Origin: Lepidodermella squamata
Lineage: Eukaryota; Gastrotricha
DNA length: 64,000 nucleotides
NCBI GenBank assembly: GCA_047495785.1
Contig: JBLDXI010000015.1
Coordinates: forward strand, 5,084,001 to 5,148,000
Reading direction: 5' to 3'
Part shown: positions 44,524 to 55,968 of the stretch, piece by piece
How the letters are laid out: the number at the start of each line of letters is the position of its first letter
Numbering within the stretch: position 1 is the stretch's first letter
Notes under the pieces: model-generated
Database searches by the model: none
The model's input: only the letters and a program-made list of their open reading frames with translations
Told to the model about the DNA's origin: nothing
Made by a program: the position numbers and the translations under genes

Positions 44524-47500
44524 ATGCTCATGTCTAATGGGAATGCAATGAAAACATTGCCTAGAAATTACGACATCGAATCATTCGAAGCTTCCTCGTT
44601 ACACTCTGGAGAAAATACACCCCTGTCAGACGAGTGCCCCTATGAGAGTCACACCGTTGTGCTCTCTCGTTCGCCAGGATTTGGTTTCGGATTCGCGCTG
44701 AGTGGCGGTGTCGATGAGCCTCCCATTGAAAATGGTGGTGATCGATCTGTGTATGTCAGCGATGTGTTAAGATCTGGGCCTGCTGACGGTCGGCTCCGTT
44801 TATTTGATCGGATCGTGTCGGTTAATGGCATACAGTTGGCAGGTGTGGATAATGCCACCGCTGTTGGAATACTGCGCGACGCTGGTAACTTGGCGACTAT
44901 TGTAGTACGACGTCGTCAAACTGCGTCAGGTGATACGCGAAGTTTCGCTTCTTATCCCACGGTAAAGACGGTGTCACTCAGCCGGAAAAGTAAAAATCAC
45001 GATTTCGGCTTGGTTCTTGGCGTTCGACTTTACATTAAGGGTATTATGCCAAACAGCCCTGCTGCTGTCACCAAGAACCCTGTAAAGTTGCAAGAAGGTG
45101 ATATTATCCTCAAACTAAATGATATTTCGACGGAGGACCTCACTCTTGGAGAGGCAAGGAAAGTATTGGAAAAGGCGAAAGAGAGAATAGATCTTACGGT
45201 TCTTCCAGTTATGGGCTTGAATGTGCCGAATTCGGGCGAAATTCTTTCTGGTGATAATACCAGCGTTAGCAACGACGGAATACAGTTTGACAACAATTCT
45301 ATAGCTTCATGGTCGCTGTCTTCGTTAAATGCTCGAACTAATCAAGCGAATGGTCATGGAAATGGCTCTGTTCCTAATGGAAATGGCTATAATGGAAATA
45401 CCTTGACAGGTTACAATCGCCCAGCCAACAACAACAATAACAATAATTTTAATAACCTGCTGGAAAAAGTTGGCTCGGAAAACGGTGTGTCTTCAGTCAA
45501 CAAGCAGCTGAATGATCTTAACATATCGCCTGGCAGCGATAACGCTAGAATGATTTCGTTTTGTAAAGATGGCAGTGTGGGCATTCGGTTGGTGGGCGGA
45601 AACCGTTCAGGCATTTACATTGCCGACGTTCAACCTGGCTCTGTTGCGGCTAGCGCTGGACTGTTGAGTGGCGACCACATTTTACAAGTTAACGATTTTG
45701 ATTACCGACAGCTGACTCGAGAAGAAGCGGTTATGCATCTTCTTCAAGCCGGAAAAACAATAACTATGATGGTGGAGCATTTGCCAAACAACATGAAAGC
45801 ATTGCTGGGTGACAGCTCAGCTGAAGGCCCAGGCGCTGCTGGCGGGGACTCGTTTTATGTCAGGGCAAATTTTGATTTTCCTGCGGGAACCTCAAATGAG
45901 CCAGGGCAACTGATGTTCCGGCATGGTGATATTCTTCATGTTACCGATACTTTATTCAACGGGACGATCGGTTGCTGGTTTGCTGCAAGGCTTTCGCAAA
46001 ATAATATGGAGGTTGACAGAGGTGTGATACCAAATCTAACCCGTGGTGAGCAGATGCGCTTGGTTCAGAAACGCCAAATGGCCAATTCTGCATCGAATGA
46101 ATCTCCACCTAGCCATGGCGGAGCATTCGGCACACTGGACCGGGCTAGCGCTAAACTTTTTGGACGATCGAAACCTCGGCGAGCGAAATCATTATCTCGT
46201 GATTACTGGGAGTCGGTTTCTAACGGTGGCAAGCCGACGGCGAACGGAAATGAAGAAGATCCAACTTCAGTCGGAGGTTTGGCAGATAAGCGGCCTGCTT
46301 ACGAACGCGTGCGGTTAGTTGAACCCGGCAGTGATTTCCGTCGGCCAGTGGTTGTTTACGGCCCTGTTGGTGATTTAGCGAGACATCGATTGACAACTGA
46401 GTTTCCGGCTGTTTTCGAATGTCCGGTCGGCGAGTCTCAACAGCCGACGGTCAATAGCAACGGTCAAACATCTTCGAACAAAGTAATACGGTTGCGTGCC
46501 ATTCGACAAGTCATGGAACGTGGTCGCCATGCTGTGCTCGACATTACACCGAACAGTGTCGATAAACTCACCGATGCCGGTTTTCATCCGATAGTTGTTT
46601 TTATCAAGTCAACAGTCGATCAGCGGCAGTTCATCAAGGATGCTCAACAGCGATCCGGCTGGCACTCGAACAAAACGACGAAAAAATTGTTGAGTGAAGC
46701 TGCTCGGCTCGAAGCAGCATTCGCGCATACATTTTCGGCTGTTGTAAATTTGACGGCGAGTGACCAGTGGTTTGTGCGACTGCGACAAGCCATTGAACTG
46801 TCGCAAAACACGGCGATATGGGTCCCGGAAATGGCACCTGCCGTCAGCGTCAGCAACAACAACGCCTTCATTATGCCCAACTGCAACAACAGCATGGCTG
46901 GAGAAGGCGAGTTCGACGATGACGGCGGTGATGCGGACGATGGCCAGAACGGCGTCGCCGGTAATGGGTGGAAGCAACAGCACCCGTTTGCAACGATTCG
47001 ACACATGCGGAATAATCACAGGCCAGCGACTTCACAGCCGAAAACGAATGGCCTGGTTCGAGAGAACCCGGCCACTGTTTCGTCCTCTGCGATCATGAGC
47101 TCGTTAGATACGCCTGGTTCCTACGCGACTCTGCCATCTCGTCGCGCTTTACCCCCGCCTCCTCCACCACCACCGACGAATACCGGCAATCATTCGAATA
47201 TGTCGCAAACTAACACTCCGTTCCAGTCAAAGCAACCGCAACAACAACCGAGAACACCCTCAGAGTACGCGAATTTCGCGACTTTGCGTTCACCTCCGTC
47301 CGTCGGAGCTGTGGCTGTGGCTCCTGTTGTTCCGATGGCGCAAATGGACTCAAGTCCGGAGATGCCAAGTGTTGAGATGAATATGATGACATCGACAGCG
47401 ACGACTGTTATCGAACACGGTGTGTCGTCTCAGTCGAACGTGCTCGTTCAAGAGCATTACAGGACTCTATCGATGCAAGCTGCTCAGCAACAACAACAGC

Positions 47501-48812
47501 AGCAGCAGCAGCAACAACAACAACAGCCAAGCTCGCCTCCCGGTAACGCGTCGCCGCCTGGTCAAGAAAACCGGGTCTATCCGTCGTTTTACGCTGATGA
47601 GCAGTTGAGTAGCGACCAGCGACAGACTATCAATACTTACGGTACTCTCAGCCGACCGCGGTCTGGCAAAGTTTCGCGATCCAGTTTAATGGCTCAGACC
47701 GATTTTCGATCGCCGATTGTCGAAGCTAAAGAAGGTGACATGAATGGTGGAGCCATAAACGATCCTAATTTTACCAATGACCTCGAGCGCCCTGCTCCTG
47801 TTATAAACAAACCAGCTCAAAACGGGAATTACGCTCCCCTCAATATCGCCCAAAATTGTAAGAAATTACTATAATATAAATTCTTCGTGCATGAATCTAA
47901 CTGTTTTAATTTTAGCGTCACCTTATGCGGAACATGTGCAACGGCAGATGCAGCCTGACCAGGTACAAAAGCAACAATTAAATTCGCCTGACCACTATGC
48001 AATGAGCAACCACCCCGAGGCGAACGTGCACTACCAAACACCGCCATCTCCAGCGACCGCGAACCGTTACGCCTCATTGCACTTGATGCCCCGGCCGTAC
48101 CGCAAGATCCCGAACCAATTCCAAATGCTGCATGGAGCACCCGGCGAGGCCGAGCAGCAAGAGCAGCAAGTTGCTCAACCTCAGCTTGCCACGCCCGAAA
48201 AGCCTGACAATAGACTATCTTCAACGTCGCTACGTCAACACAGTCAACAGCGCTCTATGTAAGTTTTTTTGTTTAACAGTTTTTTGTATTCACATTGTTT
48301 TTCGCTTGAACGATAGGTGGCAAAATGTCGAGCGAACACAATCAAAACCGCCACACCCGCCTCAACAACAGACCCCGCCCGCTGCTCAGCAAAGCCAGCA
48401 ACAGCCTGTTGGCCATCCCGCCGTCTCTACTGACCCGTTGGTTCTCGACACAATTCGCGCGTCCGTAGACTATGCCGGCGGAACTCTCGAGTCGAAAGCG
48501 ACTGGCGTTTCCCTCAACATCCCTCGTGGTGCGCTGCCACCGGTCGTGCGCCAGGAAGTCTACTTTCGCGTGTGCTCAGAGCCGGGCGCAATCGCTGCTC
48601 TTCAGCAACAGCCGAACGCGGCAAACTCTGAGCACGGCATCACGCCGGTGGTGATGTGTGGCCCACCGGGACTGGTCTTCCGGCGCCAGGTCGAGCTGCG
48701 TCTACCGCGGGCCGTGCGATTACGCTTGCCTGCGTCGGCGCAGCAGCCGCCGATCTGCTACGGCCCTGTTGACGTCGACCAAATCATGAGCGTTTTCATC
48801 GACCATTTTTGA
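44524..48812 (+). CDS. TJP1: ZO/TJP junctional MAGUK scaffold, 1,390 aa, with C-terminal ZU5
   Basis: A zonula occludens-type scaffold (Drosophila polychaetoid) that links junctional membrane proteins to actin. Exons 44524-47857, 47916-48258 and 48317-48812 (introns 58 and 58 bp) give 1,390 residues. Domains: PDZ1 about 40-132 (LSRSPGFGFGFALSGG), PDZ2 about 143-228 (DFGLVLGVRLYIKGIMP), PDZ3 about 342-420 (GSVGIRLVGGNRSGIYIADV), SH3 about 443-508, degenerate guanylate kinase about 610-780 (RPVVVYGPVGDLARHRLTTE), a Pro/Gln-rich linker with PPPPPPPT and a run of about 14 Gln, then ZU5 from about 1280. The protein ends MSVFIDHF, almost identical to the end of ZO-1. PDZ1-3, SH3, GUK and ZU5 in this order is unique to ZO proteins. 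The symbol denotes the family; which vertebrate paralogue is nearest cannot be told. Confidence 0.95.
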
Positions 48813-49755
48813 TCAATCAAAATAATCTAAACGAATTTTCTTCCTACTGCGAAATCTGCCTCAAATTAATTTTTTCCAGACTGTTCGCGACCTCTTCCGC
48901 AGCTAGCGTTGTTAACATGTACAAACAAACGTGTAAAAAAACTTTTGCTTTTTTGTTTTCCTTCTCGGTGTTGTTGTTGTGCTGTTGTCAGAGGTAAATA
49001 ACTATGAATCTAAAGTTGTCTCTATTTCGTTCATCTCGCTGGTTTTCGTAGTTGTTGTGTCTGTGTACATCTTCATACAAGCAGTAATCTCGTTACGCCT
49101 TGAATAATGCATGCGGTGCTTACCAGTGCAACGTTTTCTTTACCTTCTCCGCCTTTGTCTTCTTCGAATCAAATCAAACTGATTGCTCCTAACTAATGTT
49201 GCTCTCATCAGCGCATTGTGCTGCTTGTCACTGAGAATAGCTCACGTGTTTTTTTTACCGCTGCTAATCCTTTTTTACGTCTTCGACTTTTTGACTGATG
49301 AAAAGACGGCTAACTTTATAGATTGGTTTCGGTTGTTCATCGGCGTATTTTCCCGCGTCGCGATCCTTTGCTCACTTTTCTTATCAGAATCATCAACATA
49401 ATCATCGCCATAATTGAGAAAGCGAAAATTAAAATGATATTATATCGCCATGTTATTATTAAACGACACCATTGTATTGCCGACCCGTTATCCATCACAA
49501 TTGACCTCTTATCCATCGATTGGTGATGCAAATTTTGAGCTCTACTTCAATGAAAGCATATTCTAGTAGATAGTAGATCTAAATTAACAATAAAGTGAGT
49601 GCTGTCCGTTTCCTAATTTTTGATGTTTGTTTTTTATTTGTTTTAGATTTTATTTTATATTAAAGAGATCGCAACAATTCTCGGATTTTTACCCATTTGC
49701 ACCTGCCTACAGACCTTTCATTTGCGGGCATGTTTTTCAAGAGATAGCTGCTGAA
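48813..49755 (+). promoter_or_regulatory. ZO 3' region and PCGF 5' leader with a 5'-UTR intron
   Basis: After the ZO stop comes 780 bp of T-rich DNA with no coding signal. A likely PCGF leader intron lies at 49595-49646: GTGAGT donor, long T tract, TTGTTTTAG acceptor, 52 bp, the normal size here. The ORF that reads through this area is therefore untranslated leader up to the ATG at 49756. Confidence 0.5.
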
Positions 49756-51401
49756 ATGCCGAGAATCGTGGCAGTAACAAGAAGTAACGGATCGCCCGGT
49801 GCGAGCAATAAAGGATTGGCTGCTGCGGTGCTGAAACAGCAAGCTGCCAAGAATCATGCTTCGAACGAACCAAAAATATATCTACAGAGCCTTAATTCAT
49901 TGCTCACTTGCCCACTTTGTACTGGCTATCTTATTAACGCCCATACTCTGACCGAATGCAGCCATACTTGTAAGTCTTTCGATATTGGCCTATTCGGCAT
50001 TATTTTTATTTTACGCTGTTGCAGTTTGCAAGTCATGCCTCTTCGCATATTGCCGAAAAATGCTGAAAGACCAACCGCTGGCGTGTCCAATTTGCCAGAC
50101 CACTCAAAATCTATTTGTGACGAAAAAGTGGGATGGATGCAAGCCAGACCATGTTCTGCAAAGCTTGGTCTATAAATTGGTGCCTGGTTTGTTGCAGAGA
50201 GAAATGCAACGAAGACGTGATTTCATCGAAAAACAGCGCCAGTCGCTTGGAGCGAGTGAAAACGGCGGTCCTCAGAACTGCGCGTCGAAGAGCATTTCAA
50301 TTTCATTGGAATTCGCTGACAGGTACCTCGCAGCTGCCTGCCGCTCAGAATCTCCCATAACGCCTAATGTATATTCATCTTAATTTAAAGCAGGAGCGTT
50401 TTTGATTTTGTTCTATTTTTCCCACAGACTTCCATTTTGAACGAATCAGTTGCATCTGGGGTCGATCCGATGGCAGCGGCATCGGCTCGGTTTGGTCGAA
50501 TCTTCCTACGATGTCCACCTCAAATGACCATATTTCAGCTCAAGAAGTTTATTACCGTGCGATTTTCACTCAGCCTTACTAGTGATGTAAGCTATAATAT
50601 ACTTGAATCAGTGTTATTAATTATGACTTCTGATTCCTTTTTTAGATAAACGTGATGGCTTCGGCTGAGGAGGAGTATATGCAAGACAGTCTTTCACTCG
50701 GCGACGTTGCGTTTTTAATGAATTACTGCGAAGAAGTAAGTGTATGAAGAGATAAATTTATAAATTTATTCGATCAATATTTATGATAGCCACTGCTATT
50801 TTGCATGTTTCGATTTTCGGAATTCAGCCGAGATTGTTTCAGGATTAAGTAACTAATGCCCTGTACTTTGTTTCAGCGTGCTCCTCTTCGCTTGTTTTTT
50901 TCAATAACGGAATATTTGGTGCAGCCCAGGCGCAAAACTCGAAACTCTTCCGGCGGACGCCAGTCACCTCTTGCTCAAGCAGGCAGCAGCAGTTCTCCGG
51001 CTAGACGCCGGCCTCGACTTGTTGTTGTCGAAAAAGAGGCAAGCTCGGAAAGCACCGACGACGCAGAGGAAGAGGACGAAAATGGATCTGCGCCCAGCTC
51101 TGAGATGGACGACGAAGGCTCCGTGGAGGGCGCACGCGATCGCTCGGCTGCCGAATTGACGGAAACTCCAGATAAAGCCGCCAACAACAAACCCTCGCCC
51201 AGTTCATCATCGAGTGCTTCCTCGGCGCTGCTCGCCTCCTTCCAAACCAGTTGCCCTGACCCTGACCGGCCAAAATTGGTGTTACGGCGCGTTTCGACCC
51301 CTCTCGACCCGCCGCCAATGAGTCAGCCAGCGGTCGACGACCGGCCCGCCTCGCCTGTCGCCGATGCGCCACCTGAGGCTTCCGAGGCGGTGAATACTTG
51401 A
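49756..51401 (+). CDS. Polycomb group RING finger protein (443 aa)
   Basis: A PCGF subunit of Polycomb repressive complex 1, partner of RING1/2 in H2A ubiquitylation. Exons 49756-49969, 50025-50368, 50428-50586, 50646-50735 and 50877-51401 (introns 55, 59, 59 and 141 bp). The C3HC4 RING has CPLC, CSHTFCKSCLF and CPIC, followed by the family signature LVYKLVPGLLQREMQRRRDF. The RAWUL ubiquitin-like domain follows: FGRIFLRCPPQMTIFQLKKF, then LSLGDVAFLMNYCEERAPLR and LFFSITEYLV. SISISLEF just before RAWUL resembles PCGF3/5, but I do not assign a paralogue. The last ~150 residues are a Ser/Asp/Glu/Pro-rich disordered tail, much longer than PCGF3/5 and more like PSC/BMI1 in having a tail. The RING contains an extra ~7 residues (RKMLKDQPLA) before its last zinc pair. 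Confidence 0.92.
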
Positions 51402-52250
51402 TCATATAATATTGTATTGTAACACATCAAAACGTGAATAATGCAAGTAACATTCTCATCTCGATTTTATAAATCATTAAATGCGCCTTGGACTGCAAGA
51501 AAATTGATTGTACCATTGGATGTCTAGAAATGAATATATAAAAATATATCCGTAAAAATTAATATATGCGCCATGCGATTATTCACGTCCATATTTTGGT
51601 TATAGTAGTCTTGTTGTTTTTGGAAGGCCTTTCTGGTTCTTGCTAAAATTCTGTCGATCGCGCTTCAAGTGCGTGGCTTTGTCTAATGATATTTCCTTGT
51701 TTTGACTCGGGTCGAAATTCTGTTCGAAATTATTACATATGGGCTTATTATTACAATTATTCCATGTTGTGTTGCCGTCATTCGTTTCGAAATACATCGT
51801 ATATATACGCATCCGAGTTTTGAGCGTAATTGCTTTATTATCATTATTATCATGTTCATCAAATTGGTTTTGGGTCAGTAGCGACACGGCGTTTTCGAAG
51901 TTTCCCGCTGTTGACAAGGCCATCTGCCTTGTGTAGTATGTATTAAGAGGCCGCGAGTTCCTTCATCATCATCATCTCAGGAGAGAGCGAAAAAATAATG
52001 CTATTGCTATTATTACTATTGCAACTATTGTTGTTATATCAAAACAAAGGAGCGCTCAATCCGAATAACAAGAAATCGGACAGCATTTGTAGCAACATAA
52101 TATCATGATGATTAGAGCACACACAGACAATGTGGACGTAAATAAAACTGCGAGACCTGATAAAACAATCGGGCTATTGATACACCGGCAATTGACGACG
52201 AGAGACAGACGTATAGAAGAAGTGCGCACAAATCGGCATCACGTCTCACT
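51402..52250. other. Convergent intergenic gap, PCGF / SLC44-dynein gene
   Basis: 850 bp between two convergent stops. Contains ATT/ATC trinucleotide runs (about 51835-51852 and 51964-51976). ORFs on both strands here are AT-driven and not supported. Confidence 0.4.
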
Positions 52251-55200
52251 CTAGCTGTCGGGGTCTTCACCGGGCACGGCCTGGCAGTCCAGCACAGCTT
52301 TTACAAAAACATCTATGGAGGCTGGCAGGCGCGCGTCGGCGCTCTTTTTGCGCTGCTGCGCATCGTTAAGGTGGATCAGGCCGGCCACAGCACAGGTGTG
52401 AATTAGAGCCTCAAATGTTGACAATATGCTAGAGTTGACGGTAAACACCAGACAGAAAGTAAGCGACAAGGGCACGGCGTACAAGTGTGGCCAGCCGTCA
52501 GAGGCCGGCGCGAGCCACGGCGATGACAAATAGGCGCGGCCGAGCGGGATGCTGAGCGCGCACAGGGCCAGCATCAAAACATACGTGAAGCACGACACCG
52601 TCCAGATGAAGTGCAACAACCGATGTGTGATTATCCGCTTGTCTCGCAGCGCCTTCTCGGCATCAACCGCACCGTTATCCTATTTTACAGAATTACGAAG
52701 GGGCTAAAAATTGATTCTACGCAAAAATCTATACACGACAAACCTGTTCGAAACTGATCACAGGTTCGGGAGGACCCTTAAGCTTGGCTTCCTGGACCAG
52801 CCTTTCGAAAGATACCTTATCAATACTGAGATTATCCTCCTCGGCTCGCATTGCTTCGAGCTGCTTTCTCAACCGCTGAGTCTGTAAGCGTGTAGCAGCA
52901 ATCATCGCATCTTGCTCCGCCACTTGACGTTTCATATCTGATAATTTTTCATAAAGACCGCAACAGATTACAAATAATAAAATGGTATAAATTATACCTA
53001 GATCTTCTGTGCGAAGTTTTTCAAGCTCGGCGCTAAAGTAACAAAAAAATATTATAGTGCAAGGAATAATGCGAAACGTTTGATTGGCTTACGTGAGGCC
53101 GTCCACTTCTGTTAGCAGCGGCTTGATGCGATTTCTTTCGAGAGCGAATGCGGTAAGAGCATCCAACTGAAAATGAGAAAACAACGATTATGATGAATCC
53201 CATTGAAGCAAATTGGTTTTTTACCCAACGATACAGTAAAGCACACGTTTTTGATGCATGATTGACTTTTTCATAGCTGAACTGCGGTTTCGAAAAGAAT
53301 TTTTCTCGAATTTGGCGGCACTGTTCTACGCTGACTGTCTCGGCATCAAGGCGGAACAATGACGGCAAAAACGAATCCTTGACGATGAATACGCGCAGCT
53401 TTTCCCAATCACCCTTGGCATCCTTTTCACCGGCCAGACTCGCCACAGCCTCAATTGTCATCTTCACAGCATCAGGCGGGTTGGTCATTTTCTTCAGCTC
53501 GAAGACGCGCTGTTTATCAAGAGAGTCCTTCATCTCACGCTTCGACTTCTCGAAGTCGGCTAGAAGCGTATTCAGCAGGTAACGAACTTGCGATTGCTTC
53601 TCAGAAAGGCTCTTCTCTTTGAGCGCTGCCATGTCGCGAATGACCTTTAATTGCGTCTTCTTCTCTCGCTGCTGTTCTTCCAGTCGCTGTAGTTCGAGAA
53701 TCTTACGCTCCAGCTCTTGAATTTTGCCCTGGACGTCCTGCAACTGTTTCTCAGTTCGCTGCAGCTTCTCGTGACTTTCGTCGACGGCCGAACAGATCGA
53801 GTATCGGACGCTCTGCGAGCTGGTCGCCGTGATCACCGAGTAATTACTGACACTCTCCGTATCATCGCACTGAATATTTCTGTCGCTGAGCTGTTCGAAT
53901 ATGCTGCGAGCGCGAGAAAATCCCATTGAGCCGTAATAAGTAGCCACGCTGAGGACAGCCTCTGACAACTGACTACCGCCACAGCAACCACAGCAGCACG
54001 CACCGAACGTGGAACAAGAGAAGCCGATCAGACGGCCCATTCGGCTGAATAGTCGCAAAGCTCCATGGAAAGCGACGCCGAAGAAGCCGGCGTTGAAGCA
54101 AGAACGTGAATCGCACGCGTGCTCGCGGTAAGATACCTGCTGCGATTGCTGGAAGTTGAACGCGAAAAACTGGTGCCAAATATGAGCGGCTGTGCTCAAA
54201 TAATGTTGAGCGACAATTGCTTCACCTATTATAAGCCATAGGATGGTCCAAAGGGCGATCAAAATGATCGCTAGAACTTGAAATCCGTAACTGGCATCAC
54301 CGTTTGAGAACAAGCCTATTGATAAATATTCATCTACAACAATAATAATGTTGCAAAGTTATAAACAATGTGCTTGAAAGAACACGTTACCGAGAAATAC
54401 AGCTATGTAGTAACCCAGGAATAGCATGAATAACTGGAACACGACAAGAGCCTAGAAAAGAAGAATAAAAATAAAACTTGACTTCCATGTCATATTCGAA
54501 CCAAGCTATTGATGAACGTGAAGACTTGCAGTTTCGCCAGCGTACTCCGACTGACTAAAAGATGAATTTTGATAGCTTCAAAGATCTCTGAACATCCCGC
54601 AAACGATTTGAGGACGGCAGCCCAAATGAAGAAAGCTGCTGGAGTCTATTGGAAATAAATAACCTATTAGCTGCCGGAAGATACCACAAGGCAAAACTAA
54701 CGATGATAAAAGCGACAACGGCAATCAAACCCCACGTTGCAACTGTGTCGACAGCAATGAACATCGGAGGAATATTGGGCAAGGTTTTCGTGACATTTTC
54801 GACTATTCGGTTCCGACCGCTCACATTGAAAGCAGTCGAGTTGATATTGCGCTGAATTCCGTTGGGAGTCGAATTCTCAAAAAATCCCAAAACTGCAAGT
54901 GAAGCGATAGCACCAGCTTACAATGAAGAACACGTTCGTAAGTCATTTCGCAAAGGCTTGGAGCAAAATTATTTTACCGAAAATTAAAGCCACGAATACA
55001 GTCCAAAGACCCCAATGGGCCCTTCGACAATGAAGAAGAATCGCCAGTACCAAATTAGCGATAACTAATTAGAAAAATTAGAATTTTGATGCGTGTGTTC
55101 AAGAATTATTACCAGTCACTGTTAGGATGGCTATTATCACGACACCGATGTACCAATAGTTGACAAGAAGGGTGACCTGCCTTGGCGTCATAACCGCCGC

Positions 55201-55968
55201 CATCCATTTTAAGCCCTGTGAGACGTTAAGATTCGTTTGTCCAATGCAAACGCCGTACATTTGACTGAAACTGTCCAGTGATCCAGAAAATATATAATGG
55301 CTATTTATGGCTTGAAGCTTGAACTCACGAATTGGAAGGTGCCGAGCTGTTTGCTGGTCTCGAAAAACAGCTCGTGGATACCCTTCCGCTCGAATTAGAC
55401 GACGTGCAAAACCAGCCGGCTTTGGGCGGGCAGTTATCGACGCATGACTTGGTGTACGTCCCAGTTGGAGAGAACGATAAGAGCATGTACCTAATAATAT
55501 TTAGCCCCCATAAATAGCGTTACACTTGGTTGCGAAGAAGCCCACCTTGACCACGTTAAATCGACCTGTGAAGTTACGGTTTTCGAAAATTGCGATAATG
55601 CTTTGCCACGATTTCCGCAAACAAAGCCATGGTCGTCGATTCCCACAAGTAACGCATTCAAATCGCCAATGAATATCGTCGCGATGCCAATAGTTAACTA
55701 TTGAAATGTATGATGATGTGAGTGGGGATTTCTATGAAGAGAAGGTTAAATTATAACAATTATTACTTACCGCCAAAACTAGAACAACTCCAAAGGCCGA
55801 AAAACAAGTAACATCGCCAATTTTGCTGTCTGGATTTTCAAGGTCCTTGCTCCCGAGTTTGCTGAGTGCTTCATCGCTGCTCGACTTGGAACAGGCAATG
55901 CTGGAGGGTGAGCGCTTGAGTAGGGGAAAGTCCTCCTTCAATTGCTGTTGTTTACACCAAAAAATCAT
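52251..55968 (-). CDS. SLC44 choline-transporter-like protein with an inserted dynein stalk and microtubule-binding domain (1,005 aa)
   Basis: Thirteen exons: 55968-55771, 55697-55546, 55490-55329, 55270-55113, 55064-54978, 54916-54702, 54645-54502, 54451-54391, 54333-53225, 53166-53093, 53032-52998, 52937-52744 and 52679-52251, with introns 48-73 bp; all phases match. SLC44 landmarks: helix 1 followed by IFIGDLNALLVGIDDHGFVC, the extracellular SCVDNCPP, GLKWMAAVMTPRQVTLLVNY, FIITPAAFFIWAAVLKSFAG, the cytosolic Cys cluster ACCCGCCGG, and VATYYGSMGFSRARSIF. Residues about 574-669 then form coiled coil 1. Residues 670-762 match the cytoplasmic dynein microtubule-binding domain (LKKMTNPPDAVKMTIEAV, GDWEKLRVFIVKDSFLPSLF, FSYEKVNHASKTCALLYRW), and about 763-860 form coiled coil 2. 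Two last helices end the SLC44 fold (FCLVFTVNSSILSTFEALIH). Without the insert the length is about 690, normal for SLC44. No AAA+ motor is present. Confidence 0.88.
53093..53612 (-). other. Dynein microtubule-binding domain and flanking stalk inside the SLC44 gene
   Basis: The domain core is encoded at the 3' end of the 1,109-bp exon 9 and runs into exon 10. It keeps the NPP (residues 677-679) that starts the domain after coiled coil 1, Trp702, the YE (746-747) and NxAS (750-753) of the last helices, in the order and spacing of cytoplasmic dynein 1. Both coiled coils are about 95 residues, consistent with an antiparallel stalk. Confidence 0.85.

Noticed and set aside
44649-47392. Many ORFs on other frames inside the ZO exon
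   Set aside because: They are shadows of a single 3.3-kb coding exon.
54555-54701. Reading straight through 54701-54646 in the SLC44-dynein gene
   Set aside because: It gives a polar tail and a stop; removing a 56-bp GTTAGT...CAATAG intron restores the SLC44 helix FFIWAAVLKSFAG.
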